Shown here: positions 18,196-28,017 of the stretch, one piece after another
Layout: each line of letters begins with the position of its first letter
How positions within the stretch are numbered: position 1 is the first letter of the stretch
Source: Bizionia sp.
GTDB taxonomy: Bacteria; Bacteroidota; Bacteroidia; Flavobacteriales; Flavobacteriaceae
Assembly: GCA_020631395.1 (NCBI GenBank)
Contig: JAHDHI010000005.1
Span: forward strand, 31,036 to 95,035
Length of the DNA stretch: 64,000 nucleotides
Reading direction: 5' to 3'
Program-made: the position numbers and the translations under genes
Notes under the pieces: model-generated
Database searches by the model: none
What the model saw: only the letters and a program-made list of their open reading frames with translations
What the model was told of the DNA's origin: nothing

Positions 18196-19824
18196 ATGGG
18201 TAAAGGATTTTTCAACGTACCAATTGCTGTTAACGAACCAGTAAAGGGATATGCACCTGGATCACCAGAACGCGAAGCTGTAGCCGAAGCATATAAAGAA
18301 ATGTTTAACAGCACGATAGATGTACCAATGTATATCAATGGTAAGGACGTCCCAACAGGAAATACAAGAACCATGTCTCCTCCTCACGATCACAAACACG
18401 TGGTGGGAACATACCATTTGGCTGAAAAATCAAATATTGACGATGCTATTTCAACCGCGCTAGAAGCTAGAAAAATGTGGTCTCAAATGCCTTGGGAACA
18501 TAGAGCTGGAATCTTTTTGAAAGCAGCAGAGCTCATTGCTGGACCATATAGAGCAAAAATAAATGCTGCTACCATGATTGCGCAGTCAAAAACCGTTCAT
18601 CAAGCAGAGATCGATGCAGCCTGTGAATTGATAGATTTCTTGCGCTTCAACGTTCAATATATGACGGACATCTACCATGAGCAACCGGAAAGTACCAGTG
18701 ATGCATGGAATAGATTGGAATACCGTCCTCTTGAAGGATTCGTATACGCAGTGACACCTTTCAACTTTACTGCCATTGCAGCCAATTTACCTGCTTGCAT
18801 GGCCATGATGGGCAACGTTGTGGTTTGGAAACCTAGTGATTCTCAAATCTATTCGGCAAAAGTGATCATGGATATCTTTGAAGAAGCGGGCGTACCTCCT
18901 GGGGTTATCAACGTTGTTTTTGGAGATCCCGTAATGATTACCGATACCGTTCTAGCCAGCCCGGATTTTTCTGGATTGCACTTTACAGGTTCCACCTACA
19001 TCTTCAAAGAATTGTGGAAACAAATAGGAAACAACATCCACAACTACAAAACCTATCCTAAGATAGTAGGAGAAACTGGAGGTAAGGATTTCATCGTAGC
19101 TCACAAATCTGCCAATGCCAAACAGGTGGCAACTGCAATTGTACGTGGAGCTTTCGAATTTCAAGGTCAAAAGTGTAGTGCAGCTTCAAGAGCTTATATC
19201 TCGAAAAGCATTTGGGAAGACGTGAAAAAATACGCTATAGAAGATGTAAAGTCATTCAAAATAGGCTCTCCTGAAGATATGAACAACTTCATCACTGCTG
19301 TGATCCATGAAGGATCTTTCGACAAGTTGGCAAAATACTTGGATCAAGCCAAAGCAGATGACAATGCCGACATTATTGTTGGAGGAGGTTACGACAAAAG
19401 CAAAGGGTATTTCATAGAACCAACCATCATAGAAACCAAAGATCCCAAGTACACGACAATGTGCGATGAGTTGTTTGGACCTGTCATTACGATCTATGTG
19501 TTTGAAGACGATCAGTATTCAGAAACATTGAAACTTGTTGACGAAACTAGTGACTATGCTTTGACTGGAGCCATAATTGCTGCGGATCGCTATGCCGTTG
19601 TTGAAGCAACTGAAGCCTTGCAGAATTGTGCAGGCAACTTCTACATAAACGACAAGCCAACTGGTGCCGTGGTAGGCCAACAACCCTTTGGAGGCGCAAG
19701 AGCTTCTGGAACCAATGACAAGGCAGGTAGTGCTTTGAACTTGTTACGTTGGGTATCTCCAAGAATGATTAAAGAAACATTCGTTACTCCTACGGATTAC
19801 CGTTATCCTTTTCTAGGAGAATAA
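18196..19824 (+). CDS. pruA: L-glutamate gamma-semialdehyde dehydrogenase (1-pyrroline-5-carboxylate dehydrogenase)
   Basis: This enzyme oxidises glutamate semialdehyde to glutamate with NAD+, the second step of proline breakdown. The 542-residue protein is a full aldehyde dehydrogenase. It has the NAD-site helix region TPFNFTAIAANLPA, the general base in VGETGGKDF (Glu293) and the nucleophile in FQGQKCSAASRAY (Cys327). Its length fits the stand-alone, mitochondrial-like P5C dehydrogenase rather than the bifunctional PutA. No proline dehydrogenase gene is adjacent. A strong terminator follows. Confidence 0.95.
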   Translation: MGKGFFNVPIAVNEPVKGYAPGSPEREAVAEAYKEMFNSTIDVPMYINGKDVPTGNTRTMSPPHDHKHVVGTYHLAEKSNIDDAISTALEARKMWSQMPWEHRAGIFLKAAELIAGPYRAKINAATMIAQSKTVHQAEIDAACELIDFLRFNVQYMTDIYHEQPESTSDAWNRLEYRPLEGFVYAVTPFNFTAIAANLPACMAMMGNVVVWKPSDSQIYSAKVIMDIFEEAGVPPGVINVVFGDPVMITDTVLASPDFSGLHFTGSTYIFKELWKQIGNNIHNYKTYPKIVGETGGKDFIVAHKSANAKQVATAIVRGAFEFQGQKCSAASRAYISKSIWEDVKKYAIEDVKSFKIGSPEDMNNFITAVIHEGSFDKLAKYLDQAKADDNADIIVGGGYDKSKGYFIEPTIIETKDPKYTTMCDELFGPVITIYVFEDDQYSETLKLVDETSDYALTGAIIAADRYAVVEATEALQNCAGNFYINDKPTGAVVGQQPFGGARASGTNDKAGSALNLLRWVSPRMIKETFVTPTDYRYPFLGE

Positions 19825-19847
19825 TTTTTTCTCCATAACATAACATT

Positions 19848-19879
19848 AAGGCCCCATGCATTGCGCTTGGGGCCTTTTT
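19848..19879 (+). terminator. Rho-independent terminator of pruA
   Basis: A GC-rich inverted repeat (AAGGCCCCA / TGGGGCCTT) is followed by a T run, about 24 nt past the pruA stop. Confidence 0.9.
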
Positions 19880-20027
19880 CACTTTTTAATACCAATTCTG
19901 CTTACTATGAATGACGCATTCAAACTTGCTCATTTTTCGTTCTATTTTATTGAGTAACACTGTGTACTTTGAAGTTTGAGCTCCATAACAACAATGGTCT
20001 AGAATTGACTTCTTTCAAGAAGTCATA

Positions 20028-20663
20028 CTACTTTTGTTTCTTGAACTTCAAAGGTAAATGCACCACCTTCTTGGTGTCATAGAAGTCCTCGACATAAAAA
20101 TCACTTAAATTATACAATGTAGCCGTTTTATAATCCTGCAATTCCTCTGCCAAGTCGCCACCTTTGAGATATAGAATTCCATTCTTGAGCTCGTGCCTAC
20201 TTGTTTTTTCAATCTTACCCTTCACCCAATGTACAAATGTAGGCATTGCAGCAACAGCCCTACTTACTATAAAATCATAGGTTTCTTTAATTTCCTCGAC
20301 ACGCGTATGCGTAGTCTTTACATTTTCCAAGCCCAAACCATCAACGACTTCATTGACTACCTTCAACTTTTTGGCAATGCTGTCCACCAAATGGAAATTA
20401 CATTCTGGAAATAAAATGGCCAACGGAATTCCAGGGAATCCACCACCAGTACCAACATCCATAATCTTACTCCCATCCTTGAACTCTATGACTTTCGCTA
20501 TTGCCAAAGAATGCAACACATGCCTCAAATACAACTCATCTATGTCCTTGCGAGACACCACGTTTATTTTGAGATTCCAATCTTGATATAGTGCTCCTAA
20601 TTTCGAGAATTTCTCGATTTGGTCCTTGGTAAGATTGGGAAAGTATTTTAAAATGAGTTCCAT
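20028..20663 (-). CDS. rsmG: 16S rRNA (guanine-N7) methyltransferase RsmG
   Basis: The enzyme methylates G527 of 16S rRNA. The start is placed at 20663 (MELILKYFPNLTKDQ), giving 211 residues. An ATG at 20693 would add ten residues rich in Lys and Phe that do not fit the family and would swallow the promoter box. The SAM motif is KIMDVGTGGGFPGIPLA, and FIVSRAVA is the later family motif. The gene is divergent from the desaturase. A palindrome (20006-20025) follows its stop but lacks a T run. Confidence 0.93.
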   Translation of the reverse strand: MELILKYFPNLTKDQIEKFSKLGALYQDWNLKINVVSRKDIDELYLRHVLHSLAIAKVIEFKDGSKIMDVGTGGGFPGIPLAILFPECNFHLVDSIAKKLKVVNEVVDGLGLENVKTTHTRVEEIKETYDFIVSRAVAAMPTFVHWVKGKIEKTSRHELKNGILYLKGGDLAEELQDYKTATLYNLSDFYVEDFYDTKKVVHLPLKFKKQK

Positions 20664-20680
20664 GGATATGTTTTTTTTTG

Positions 20681-20688
20681 CAAAAATA
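20681..20688 (-). promoter_or_regulatory. Putative -7 box of rsmG
   Basis: TATTTTTG on the minus strand matches TAnnTTTG, 17 nt upstream of the chosen rsmG start. It supports the shorter start. Confidence 0.45.
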
Positions 20689-20745
20689 TACATTTTAAAA
20701 GCATAATTTTATGAATTTCTTTATTAGTTGAGACGCTTTATTAAT

Positions 20746-20753
20746 TATCTTTG
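20746..20753 (+). promoter_or_regulatory. Putative -7 box of the desaturase gene
   Basis: TATCTTTG matches TAnnTTTG, 54 nt upstream of the desaturase start, within the 144-bp divergent region shared with rsmG. Confidence 0.45.
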
Positions 20754-20807
20754 GCGCAAAATATGATTCGTACTAGTTTAAACGTTATCATATTAAAATG
20801 ATAAATT

Positions 20808-21908
20808 ATGACACAACAAACTTTATCGTTCTCAAGAACAGACTCCGCAAAGTTTTTTAGAACACTTAATAAAAGAGTGAACTCCTATTTTAAAGATAAC
20901 AACATAAAACGTACTGGAAACTGGAAGCTATGGGTAAAAACAGCTATTATGTTTTCAATATTTCTTGTTCCTTATTTTTTATTGCTAACACTTAACATTC
21001 CGGGTTGGGCACAATTGCTGCTTACCATAGTAATGGGCATTGGCATGGCCGGTGTAGGGATGAATGTCATGCACGATGGCAACCACGGTTCCTTTTCCAA
21101 CAAGGATTGGATTAATCGCATAATGGGAAGTAGCATATACATACTTGCTGGAAATGTCTACAATTGGAAGGTGCAACACAATGTCTTACATCATACATAT
21201 ACGAACATTCATGGACATGATGAGGATTTGGAAGCTGGGCGCATTCTCCGTTTCTCCGAACATTCAGAATGGCAGTGGCACCATAAATTTCAACACTATT
21301 ATTCTATTTTATTATATGGATTGTTAACGATAAACTGGGCCATTACTACAGATTTCCAACAAATGAAACGTTATATGAAACGTAAATTATCATACGGAGA
21401 GTTTCCAAACCCTGTTGCCAACTGGAGCAAATTGGTCATTTCAAAAATAATCTACATTGGAATGTGGATCGTATTGCCCATACTCATTTTGGATGCTGCT
21501 TGGTGGAAAATATTAATAGGCTTCTTCATAATGCATTACACGGCTGGTTTGATTTTAAGCATCGTATTCCAATTGGCTCATGTCATCGAAGATGCAGAAA
21601 TGCCTCTTCCAGAAGAAAATGGAACAATGAAAAACACTTGGGCAATCCACCAACTCAAAACCACAGTTAACTTTGGTCCCAAAAGTAGAATTGCAAATTG
21701 GTTTACAGGAGGTTTGAACCATCAGGTGGAGCATCATATATTTCCCCATATCAGTCATATCCATTATGGCAAAATTGCTGAGATCGTAAAAGCTACAGCT
21801 CTAGAATTCAACTTACCATACAACGAATATAAAACCACACGTAAAGCCATTGCTGCCCATTTTAGATATTTACGTGAAATGGGAATGAAGCCTGCTTTAC
21901 AAGCTTAA
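20808..21908 (+). CDS. Membrane fatty acid desaturase
   Basis: The 366-residue integral membrane di-iron desaturase has all three histidine boxes: HDGNH (89-93), HNVLHH (124-129) and, near the C-terminus, QVEHH. A Q in place of the first His of box three is typical of front-end type desaturases, though no cytochrome b5 domain is present. Four hydrophobic helices are visible in two pairs. It probably introduces a double bond into acyl chains of membrane lipids, for example for cold adaptation. The regiospecificity cannot be read from the sequence. The next gene, an aminotransferase, begins 11 bp downstream, so the two may share a transcript. Confidence 0.9.
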   Translation: MTQQTLSFSRTDSAKFFRTLNKRVNSYFKDNNIKRTGNWKLWVKTAIMFSIFLVPYFLLLTLNIPGWAQLLLTIVMGIGMAGVGMNVMHDGNHGSFSNKDWINRIMGSSIYILAGNVYNWKVQHNVLHHTYTNIHGHDEDLEAGRILRFSEHSEWQWHHKFQHYYSILLYGLLTINWAITTDFQQMKRYMKRKLSYGEFPNPVANWSKLVISKIIYIGMWIVLPILILDAAWWKILIGFFIMHYTAGLILSIVFQLAHVIEDAEMPLPEENGTMKNTWAIHQLKTTVNFGPKSRIANWFTGGLNHQVEHHIFPHISHIHYGKIAEIVKATALEFNLPYNEYKTTRKAIAAHFRYLREMGMKPALQA

Positions 21909-21919
21909 CAACACATTTA

Positions 21920-23107
21920 ATGAATCAACTTTCAGAACGTATTTTAAACATGGCCACGTCTGCAACTTTAGCTATGGCAGCTAAAGCAAGAGAATTAAGA
22001 GGCGAAGGCAAAGACATTATTGGATTGAGTTTGGGTGAACCAGACTTCAACACTCCAGATTTCATCAAAAATGCTGCAATTGAAGCTGTAAACGAAGATT
22101 ACAACTCATATACGCCAGTCGATGGGTATGCAGAACTCAAAGAAGCCGTAATCACAAAGTTCAAACGTGACAATGGCTTGAACTATACACTACCGCAAAT
22201 TGTAGTGTCTACTGGAGCCAAACAATCCTTGTACAATGTCGCAATGATCATGATCAACGAAGGTGATGAAGTTGTCGTTCCGTGTCCATATTGGGTAAGT
22301 TACAGCGATATTGTAAAAGTTGCAGGAGGAGTTCCTGTGGAGGTAAAGACATCCATTGACAACGACTTTAAAATGACGGCTTCCCAATTGGAAGCAGCAA
22401 TTACTCCAAAAACCAAAATGCTCTGGTTTAGTTCCCCTTGCAATCCTAGTGGGTCTCTATACAGCAAAGAGGAATTGGAGTCTTTGGCAGAAGTATTAAA
22501 AAAACACCCAAACATCTACGTCGTTTCCGATGAAATATACGAACACATAAACTATACGGGGAAACCACATGCTAGCATGGCTGGCATAGATGGGATGTTC
22601 GATCGTACCATAACGGTTAATGGAGTATCCAAGGCATTTGCCATGACTGGATGGAGAATAGGATTCATTGGTGCTCCGGATTGGATTGCACGTGCTTGCA
22701 ACAAAATGCAAGGGCAAGTAACCAGTGGTGCAAACTGCATTGCACAACGTGCCGTAATAACAGCACTGAATGCAGATCCAAGTACCGTCAAGTACATGAT
22801 AGACGAATTTAAAGTTCGTCGTGACTTGATTCTTGATTTGCTCAATGACATTGAAGGTTTCAAGACCAATACACCTGAAGGGGCCTTTTATGTTTTTCCA
22901 GATATATCTTATTTCTTTGGAAAGACATTGCGAGGAAAAAAGATAGAGAATGCCACAGATTTTTCCTTATACTTGCTGGAAGAGGCATTGGTAGCTACCG
23001 TTACCGGTGATGCCTTTGGAAATCCCAACTGCATTAGAATTTCCTATGCTGCTTCACAAGAGCAGATTATCGAAGCCATAAAAAGAATAAAAGAAGTTGT
23101 AGCATAA
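21920..23107 (+). CDS. aspC: Class I aspartate aminotransferase (PLP-dependent)
   Basis: The 395-residue fold-type I aminotransferase probably interconverts aspartate and 2-oxoglutarate with oxaloacetate and glutamate. The PLP-binding lysine is K238 in VNGVSKAFAMTGWRIGF. Other family motifs are SLGEPDFNTP, SPCNPSGSLY and SDEIYEHI. It belongs to the bacterial AspAT subgroup Ib by overall pattern. Some members act on prephenate as well, which cannot be excluded. It follows the desaturase by 11 bp and ends at a clear terminator. Confidence 0.92.
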   Translation: MNQLSERILNMATSATLAMAAKARELRGEGKDIIGLSLGEPDFNTPDFIKNAAIEAVNEDYNSYTPVDGYAELKEAVITKFKRDNGLNYTLPQIVVSTGAKQSLYNVAMIMINEGDEVVVPCPYWVSYSDIVKVAGGVPVEVKTSIDNDFKMTASQLEAAITPKTKMLWFSSPCNPSGSLYSKEELESLAEVLKKHPNIYVVSDEIYEHINYTGKPHASMAGIDGMFDRTITVNGVSKAFAMTGWRIGFIGAPDWIARACNKMQGQVTSGANCIAQRAVITALNADPSTVKYMIDEFKVRRDLILDLLNDIEGFKTNTPEGAFYVFPDISYFFGKTLRGKKIENATDFSLYLLEEALVATVTGDAFGNPNCIRISYAASQEQIIEAIKRIKEVVA

Positions 23108-23130
23108 TACAACGAGACTTATATGATATG

Positions 23131-23165
23131 AAAATCCACTGATGTCTTTTCAGTGGATTTTTTTA
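23131..23165 (+). terminator. Terminator of the aminotransferase gene
   Basis: The inverted repeat AAAATCCACTG / CAGTGGATTTT is followed by a T run. Its end overlaps the stop codon of the convergent small gene at 23163, and the A-rich 5' side means it may work in both directions. Confidence 0.85.
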
Positions 23166-23429
23166 TGCATAATAAATAAGAATGGAGATAATGGTCAGCA
23201 ATGTGCAACCAAGCAATAACAATTGCTTTATTCGACGTTTCTTATTCTCGTCTTGCAATCGCATTTTAATTTCTTCTAATTTCTCTGGTGTTGCCGTTGG
23301 TAGATTATACTCCGTCTTTTCAGTAGAATTACTAACAAAGCCAAAACTTTTGTCTTTTCGTTTTGATCGTAGATTCTTATTGTTGCGTAGCGAGTGTATC
23401 GCAGCCATCATTGCACCTTCTCCTCCCAT
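23163..23429 (-). CDS. Small conserved flavobacterial membrane protein
   Basis: The 88-residue protein begins MGGEGAMMAAIHSLRNNKN, an N-terminal pattern I associate with a small uncharacterised family widespread in Flavobacteriaceae. A basic linker with a short predicted coiled region (about residues 45-65) follows, then one C-terminal membrane helix (about 68-86). The topology suggests a tail-anchored protein with a cytoplasmic N-terminus. Function is unknown. It is convergent with the aminotransferase and shares that gene's terminator. Confidence 0.7.
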   Translation of the reverse strand: MGGEGAMMAAIHSLRNNKNLRSKRKDKSFGFVSNSTEKTEYNLPTATPEKLEEIKMRLQDENKKRRIKQLLLLGCTLLTIISILIYYA

Positions 23430-23620
23430 AATTTCTAAATTTTAAAGTGAAACAAATACGTTTTTTTGATATGGAAATTCATTTCAAGAACTTGCAAATT
23501 CTTGATTTCTATTTCAATTGAAAAATAAAAAGCTGCTTTATATATATGTAGTCATTTTGTTGAAAATGTTACAAACTACAAATAGGAAAAGAATGGTATT
23601 ATACTGGATACATCAAGTAT

Positions 23621-23875
23621 TTAGTTGTATGCAAGAATCAATCCGACAACGAACAAGGAGATTTTAAGAATAGCACCCATACTGCAACATGTGCTATATT
23701 GTTTACTTTTCAATCGTTGTTTGATGCTAAAGAGCGAAGGTTTTCTCAAACTGCTGAAATTCTTTTTTACAATGGCCTTGTATTTGGAATTCAATATTCC
23801 CGAGGGACCATTGTGGACAGACAATCCTGTCTCGGGAAGCGGTTCGATGTCTTGAGAAGTTACTAATAATTCCAT
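23621..23875 (-). CDS. Possible small tail-anchored membrane protein
   Basis: The 84-residue frame has a polar N-terminus, a basic middle (about residues 32-60) and one C-terminal hydrophobic helix (about 65-82), the same layout as the gene at 23163 but without sequence similarity to it. I do not recognise a family. A plus-strand frame overlaps most of it and looks less protein-like. The call rests on the plausible topology and an ATG start. Confidence 0.45.
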   Translation of the reverse strand: MELLVTSQDIEPLPETGLSVHNGPSGILNSKYKAIVKKNFSSLRKPSLFSIKQRLKSKQYSTCCSMGAILKISLFVVGLILAYN

Positions 23876-24025
23876 AGTTTTGTGTGTTTTTGGTTATATA
23901 AGTACAACGACTAATATAGAAAAATGTAACACCTAACCTTAATGCAACTAACTATAAATCAAACACAGAACCTCTAAATCACCTGTAAAGCCTAGAACAT
24001 CTGGGGTTGCAAAAAAAATAAAAAA

Positions 24026-25531
24026 TCATCTATTCCTCCAGAAAAAAGGTGTCAGCAATATCAACACGGTAAAAAGTTCCAACCTTCCTATGAGCATTAA
24101 AAAAGAAGACCACCATTTTCCCATGGCCGGTAAAGCCCCATAATTGTTTACAGGCCCAAAATCGCCAAATGCAGGTCCTACGTTACCAAGACTTGAAGCT
24201 GCCAAACCTATGGCCGATTCAAAGTCTATTTCCATCATGGAAAACCCCAATGCGCCAACTATGAAGGACAGCATGTATAAGATGAAGAAACCTAGAATAT
24301 TGAATACGATGTCACCTGAAACCGCCCTTTTGTTGTAGCGCACTGGCAATACGGCATTTGGATGCAATGTTCGTTTAAATTCCAAGAAACCATTTTTTAT
24401 GGTAATGAGATGCCTCACCACCTTTATACCTCCAGATGTGCTTCCAGCAGAACCACCCAAAAACATCAAACCGAAAAAGAAAACGGTTAGAAAAGGTGTC
24501 CATAACGTATAATCCGCAGATACAAAGCCTGTGGTCGTAATTATTGCCAACACTTGAAACAAGGCATGACGAAATGCACTTTCTCCACTACCCAATACTT
24601 TTGGGTGTTCAATTGAGGACAAGCTTAAATCGGCTTTGAAATAGATAATGGAAGAAGCTATGACCGTAAATATGACGATAAACTTGAAATAGAGTTTAAA
24701 TTCATCATCACGAGTAATTTTATTCACTTTTCCTTTGAAGGCAAAATAGCTCAATACGAAATTGGTTCCAGCCAAAAACATGAAAAGAATGACAATGTAT
24801 TGTATCGTCGGGTTGTCGTTCCAATATGCCAAACTTGCATTTTTTGTTGAAAAACCACCAGTCGACAACGTACTCATCGAATGATTTATGGCATCGAAAA
24901 AACTCATCCCTGAGACATTGAGCAAAATAGTCTCAATAGCCGTGTACCCGAAATAAATGAGCCATAGACGTTTGGCTGTATCCGTAATACGAGGATGTAG
25001 CTTATCTGCACTTGGCCCAGGTGCTTCGGCAGCGAATAACTGCATCCCTCCTATTCCCAACAATGGCAAAATGGCAACTGCCAATACAATAATTCCCATC
25101 CCCCCAATCCAATGGGTTAGACTCCTCCAAAACAGGACACCTTTTGGCACAGCTTCAATATCATCTAAAATAGACGCTCCTGTCGTTGTGAAACCTGACA
25201 TCGTCTCGAAAAAGGCATTGGTAAATTCAGGAATAGCTCCTGTTAGAATATAAGGCAATGTACCAGACAAGGTCATTACAACCCATCCAAAGGCTACGAC
25301 TATGTAGCCTTCCCGTTTGTTCATTTCTTTTTTATGATCTCTGGTATAGACCATGGCAAAAACGCCAATTAGCAATGTTACCAAGCCAGATAGAAACAAC
25401 TTGAACGTAACACCGTCTTCATAGATTAGGCTAACCAAAGTAGACAATAGCATAAAACCGCCATTAAACAAGAATAGCAATCCAAAAAAATGGAAGATAA
25501 TTTTATAATTGAGTTTTAAGCGTTTGCGCAT
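24026..25531 (-). CDS. trkH: Potassium uptake protein TrkH
   Basis: This is the channel-like membrane subunit of a Trk/Ktr K+ uptake system. The 501-residue polytopic protein has four pore-loop regions with filter-like Gly segments: TTTGAS, STGGFS, TTTGFVS and SSLGNVG. These match the TrkH/KtrB superfamily. It lies 7 bp downstream of trkA on the same strand, so the pair forms an operon encoding pore plus gating ring. Confidence 0.95.
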   Translation of the reverse strand: MRKRLKLNYKIIFHFFGLLFLFNGGFMLLSTLVSLIYEDGVTFKLFLSGLVTLLIGVFAMVYTRDHKKEMNKREGYIVVAFGWVVMTLSGTLPYILTGAIPEFTNAFFETMSGFTTTGASILDDIEAVPKGVLFWRSLTHWIGGMGIIVLAVAILPLLGIGGMQLFAAEAPGPSADKLHPRITDTAKRLWLIYFGYTAIETILLNVSGMSFFDAINHSMSTLSTGGFSTKNASLAYWNDNPTIQYIVILFMFLAGTNFVLSYFAFKGKVNKITRDDEFKLYFKFIVIFTVIASSIIYFKADLSLSSIEHPKVLGSGESAFRHALFQVLAIITTTGFVSADYTLWTPFLTVFFFGLMFLGGSAGSTSGGIKVVRHLITIKNGFLEFKRTLHPNAVLPVRYNKRAVSGDIVFNILGFFILYMLSFIVGALGFSMMEIDFESAIGLAASSLGNVGPAFGDFGPVNNYGALPAMGKWWSSFLMLIGRLELFTVLILLTPFFWRNR

Positions 25532-25538
25532 ATTTTAA

Positions 25539-26888
25539 CTATAGAAACAATTTTTCTACTTTTTTTATGGATCTTGGCAAACAACATACCACGATATAAT
25601 CTCCTTCTTCGATTTTAAAATCACCTAAAGCAATCAACCCTTTTTCCTCTCTAATCACTCCACCTATAATTGCTGAACGGGGAAACTCGACATCCTTTAT
25701 TATCTTGTTGCATATTTTGGATGTAGGTTTAACTCTAAACTCCAATAGCTCAGCATTCATATTGTTAAGTTTGGTCATTGCTACCACTTCCCCCTTTCGT
25801 ATATATCTAAATATGTTATTTGCTGCCAACAACTTCTTGTTTATCAGAGTATCTATCCCGATGGAATGAGACAATTCGAAATAATCCATGTTTTCAACCA
25901 AAGCAATTGTTTTCCTGACACCTTTCGATTTTGCCACCAAACAAGACATTATGTTTGTTTCAGAATTTCCCGTAACCGAAATAAAAGCATCCATTTCGGT
26001 TATATTCTCTTCTTCCAACAGCTCAACATTTCGTCCATCTCCATTTATCACCAAGACATTTTCCAATTCATCCGCAAAATCAAAGGCTACATCCTTGTCT
26101 TTTTCAATGAGTTTTACATTGAAATTCCTGGAACTTAGATCTCGAGACGTCTTATAGCCTATTTTGCTACCTCCAAGAATCATAACATCCTTGATAGGGT
26201 CATTGGTTTTACCAGTCATCTTGCAAAGTTCTTCCCCTCCTCCTTCACTAGTTATGAAAACCACCGTGTCACCTTCTTTAAATTGAGTATCTCCCCTAGG
26301 AATTATGGTATATTGTGTACCGAAACGTTGTATGGCAATTGGCACGAAATGTATTTCAGAAAACAACTTTGCCGCATCTTTTACGGTTTTCCCCACAAAC
26401 GATGCAGTACGAGACAGGTTTAAACTTACCATGGTCAATGCGCCATCTTCGAATTGATAGCTCTCATTAAAGGCTGACTGGTTAAGCAACAACTCTATCT
26501 CCGAAGCCGCCAAGGATTCTGGAGAAATCAACTCATCTATGCCAAAACGAGTAAATCCAACTTCATCTTTATGTGTAATGAACTCCGTATTGGAAATTCT
26601 TGCAATGGTCCGTTTTGCTCCCAATTGCTTGGCAAGGACACAAACTGTGATGTTCGTTGTCTCCGATGCCGTGACGGCTATGACCAAATCACTATTGGAA
26701 ACCCTTGCTTCCTTCAATATGGAAATGGAAGTAGCATCACCTTTTAGGACTTTTATGTCCAAATGGTTATCTGCGTAAGCCAAACTCTCTTTGTTTGTAT
26801 CTATTAACGTAATCTCTTGAGACTCGTATGACAATAGTTTCGCTAAATGAAACCCTACTTCACCTGCTCCAGCAATAATTATTTTCAT
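25539..26888 (-). CDS. trkA: Trk potassium transport regulatory subunit TrkA
   Basis: The 449-residue protein gates TrkH in response to NAD(H) or other nucleotides. It has two tandem RCK units. The first Rossmann motif is GAGEVGFHLA at residues 6-15, and the second half begins near VMILGGSKIGYKTS. Each nucleotide-binding lobe is followed by a TrkA-C lobe. The second lobe has the degenerate glycine motif usual for TrkA. It is the promoter-proximal gene of the trkA-trkH pair. Confidence 0.95.
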   Translation of the reverse strand: MKIIIAGAGEVGFHLAKLLSYESQEITLIDTNKESLAYADNHLDIKVLKGDATSISILKEARVSNSDLVIAVTASETTNITVCVLAKQLGAKRTIARISNTEFITHKDEVGFTRFGIDELISPESLAASEIELLLNQSAFNESYQFEDGALTMVSLNLSRTASFVGKTVKDAAKLFSEIHFVPIAIQRFGTQYTIIPRGDTQFKEGDTVVFITSEGGGEELCKMTGKTNDPIKDVMILGGSKIGYKTSRDLSSRNFNVKLIEKDKDVAFDFADELENVLVINGDGRNVELLEEENITEMDAFISVTGNSETNIMSCLVAKSKGVRKTIALVENMDYFELSHSIGIDTLINKKLLAANNIFRYIRKGEVVAMTKLNNMNAELLEFRVKPTSKICNKIIKDVEFPRSAIIGGVIREEKGLIALGDFKIEEGDYIVVCCLPRSIKKVEKLFL

Positions 26889-27197
26889 CTGTTTACTTTT
26901 ATTGTTATTTAATGGTCAGATGGTAGACTCCAATAATCATTTTCGTGATATGACATAGGTTGTGACGTGAATAATCCATTCTTTGTTTTAATGTGAAAAG
27001 AAGAACAAATATAATTAAATTAACTGTTGCATCAGCAATTAATTATTTGTTTTCAAGTTTCTTAAAATTAAACAATTACCACAGTACCAGCATGAATCTC
27101 CTTGCTTTCAGGATAAAGGAGGTGTAATATCACCTTATTCCCGCTTTTAGTTCAAACTTTATTAAAAACGTTGTAATTTTGTCAAAAACATTAGATT
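26889..27197. other. Divergent intergenic region between trkA and ubiE
   Basis: No gene is seen. It holds the ubiE -7 box at 27174-27181 and presumably the trkA promoter on the other strand, for which no convincing box was found. A weak inverted repeat (AGGTG / CACCT, about 27119-27134) is present without a T run. Confidence 0.4.
27174..27181 (+). promoter_or_regulatory. Putative -7 box of ubiE/menG
   Basis: TAATTTTG matches TAnnTTTG and lies 16 nt upstream of the TTG start. Confidence 0.45.
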
Positions 27198-27926
27198 TTG
27201 ACAAAGATAAAGCCATACAAAAACAGTAACCTAGGCAAAAAAGAGCAGGTTACCAAAATGTTTGACACCATCTCCAAGGATTATGATGGATTAAACCGAG
27301 TAATTTCTTTTGGCATTGATATAAAATGGAGAAAAAAGGTTGTAAACATCGTAAAGGAAATACAACCTGAATCCATATTGGACATAGCTACCGGAACTGG
27401 AGACCTAGCCATAAACCTAGCAGAAACCAATGCTGATAGAATTGTCGGTTTGGACATAAGTAGTGGAATGCTTGAAATTGGCAAAGAAAAAATCAAAAGA
27501 AAAAACCTAGACTCCAAAATTGAAATGGTTTTAGGTGATTCAGAAAACTTGCCTTTTGAAAACAATACCTTTGATGCGATAACCGTAGCCTTTGGCGTTC
27601 GTAATTTTGAAACATTGGAAAATGGCCTAAAGGAAATATTGCGAGTATTGAAACCAGGAGGGGCCTTCGTTATCCTAGAAACATCGATGCCTACCAAAAC
27701 CCCTTACAGACAAGGCTATAACTTCTACACGAAAAACATATTGCCGTTAATAGGAAAAACCTTTTCCAAAGACAGAAGTGCTTACAAATACCTATGTGAA
27801 TCTGCATCTGTTTTTCCTTATGGCGAAGCACTGAACAATATTTTGCGTAATATTGGGTTTATAAATGTTAAAGATTTGCCACAAACTTTTGGAGTGGCTA
27901 CCATTTATACGGCATCAAAACAGTAA
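27198..27926 (+). CDS. ubiE: Demethylmenaquinone methyltransferase (UbiE/MenG)
   Basis: This SAM-dependent C-methyltransferase performs the last step of menaquinone synthesis. In a Bacteroidetes host menaquinone, not ubiquinone, is expected, so MenG activity is the likely one. The 242-residue protein has the family start [20 protein letters not shown], the SAM motif [13 protein letters not shown], and the C-terminal [19 protein letters not shown] start at 27198 keeps the N-terminal segment seen in family members; the first ATG at 27258 would remove it. The product feeds the quinone pool used by Na+-NQR. porT follows 91 bp downstream. Confidence 0.93.
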   Translation: MTKIKPYKNSNLGKKEQVTKMFDTISKDYDGLNRVISFGIDIKWRKKVVNIVKEIQPESILDIATGTGDLAINLAETNADRIVGLDISSGMLEIGKEKIKRKNLDSKIEMVLGDSENLPFENNTFDAITVAFGVRNFETLENGLKEILRVLKPGGAFVILETSMPTKTPYRQGYNFYTKNILPLIGKTFSKDRSAYKYLCESASVFPYGEALNNILRNIGFINVKDLPQTFGVATIYTASKQ

Positions 27927-28017
27927 CGTGAAATGAACATAGCAAAAAAACCAATATCAATTGGCAGATACTACGCGAATTACACCTACCTATTTTGAAG
28001 AACAACACACATAACAG

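Noticed and set aside
27198..27926. Ubiquinone synthesis role for ubiE
   Set aside because: Bacteroidetes are expected to use menaquinone, and no ubiquinone-specific gene is in the window.
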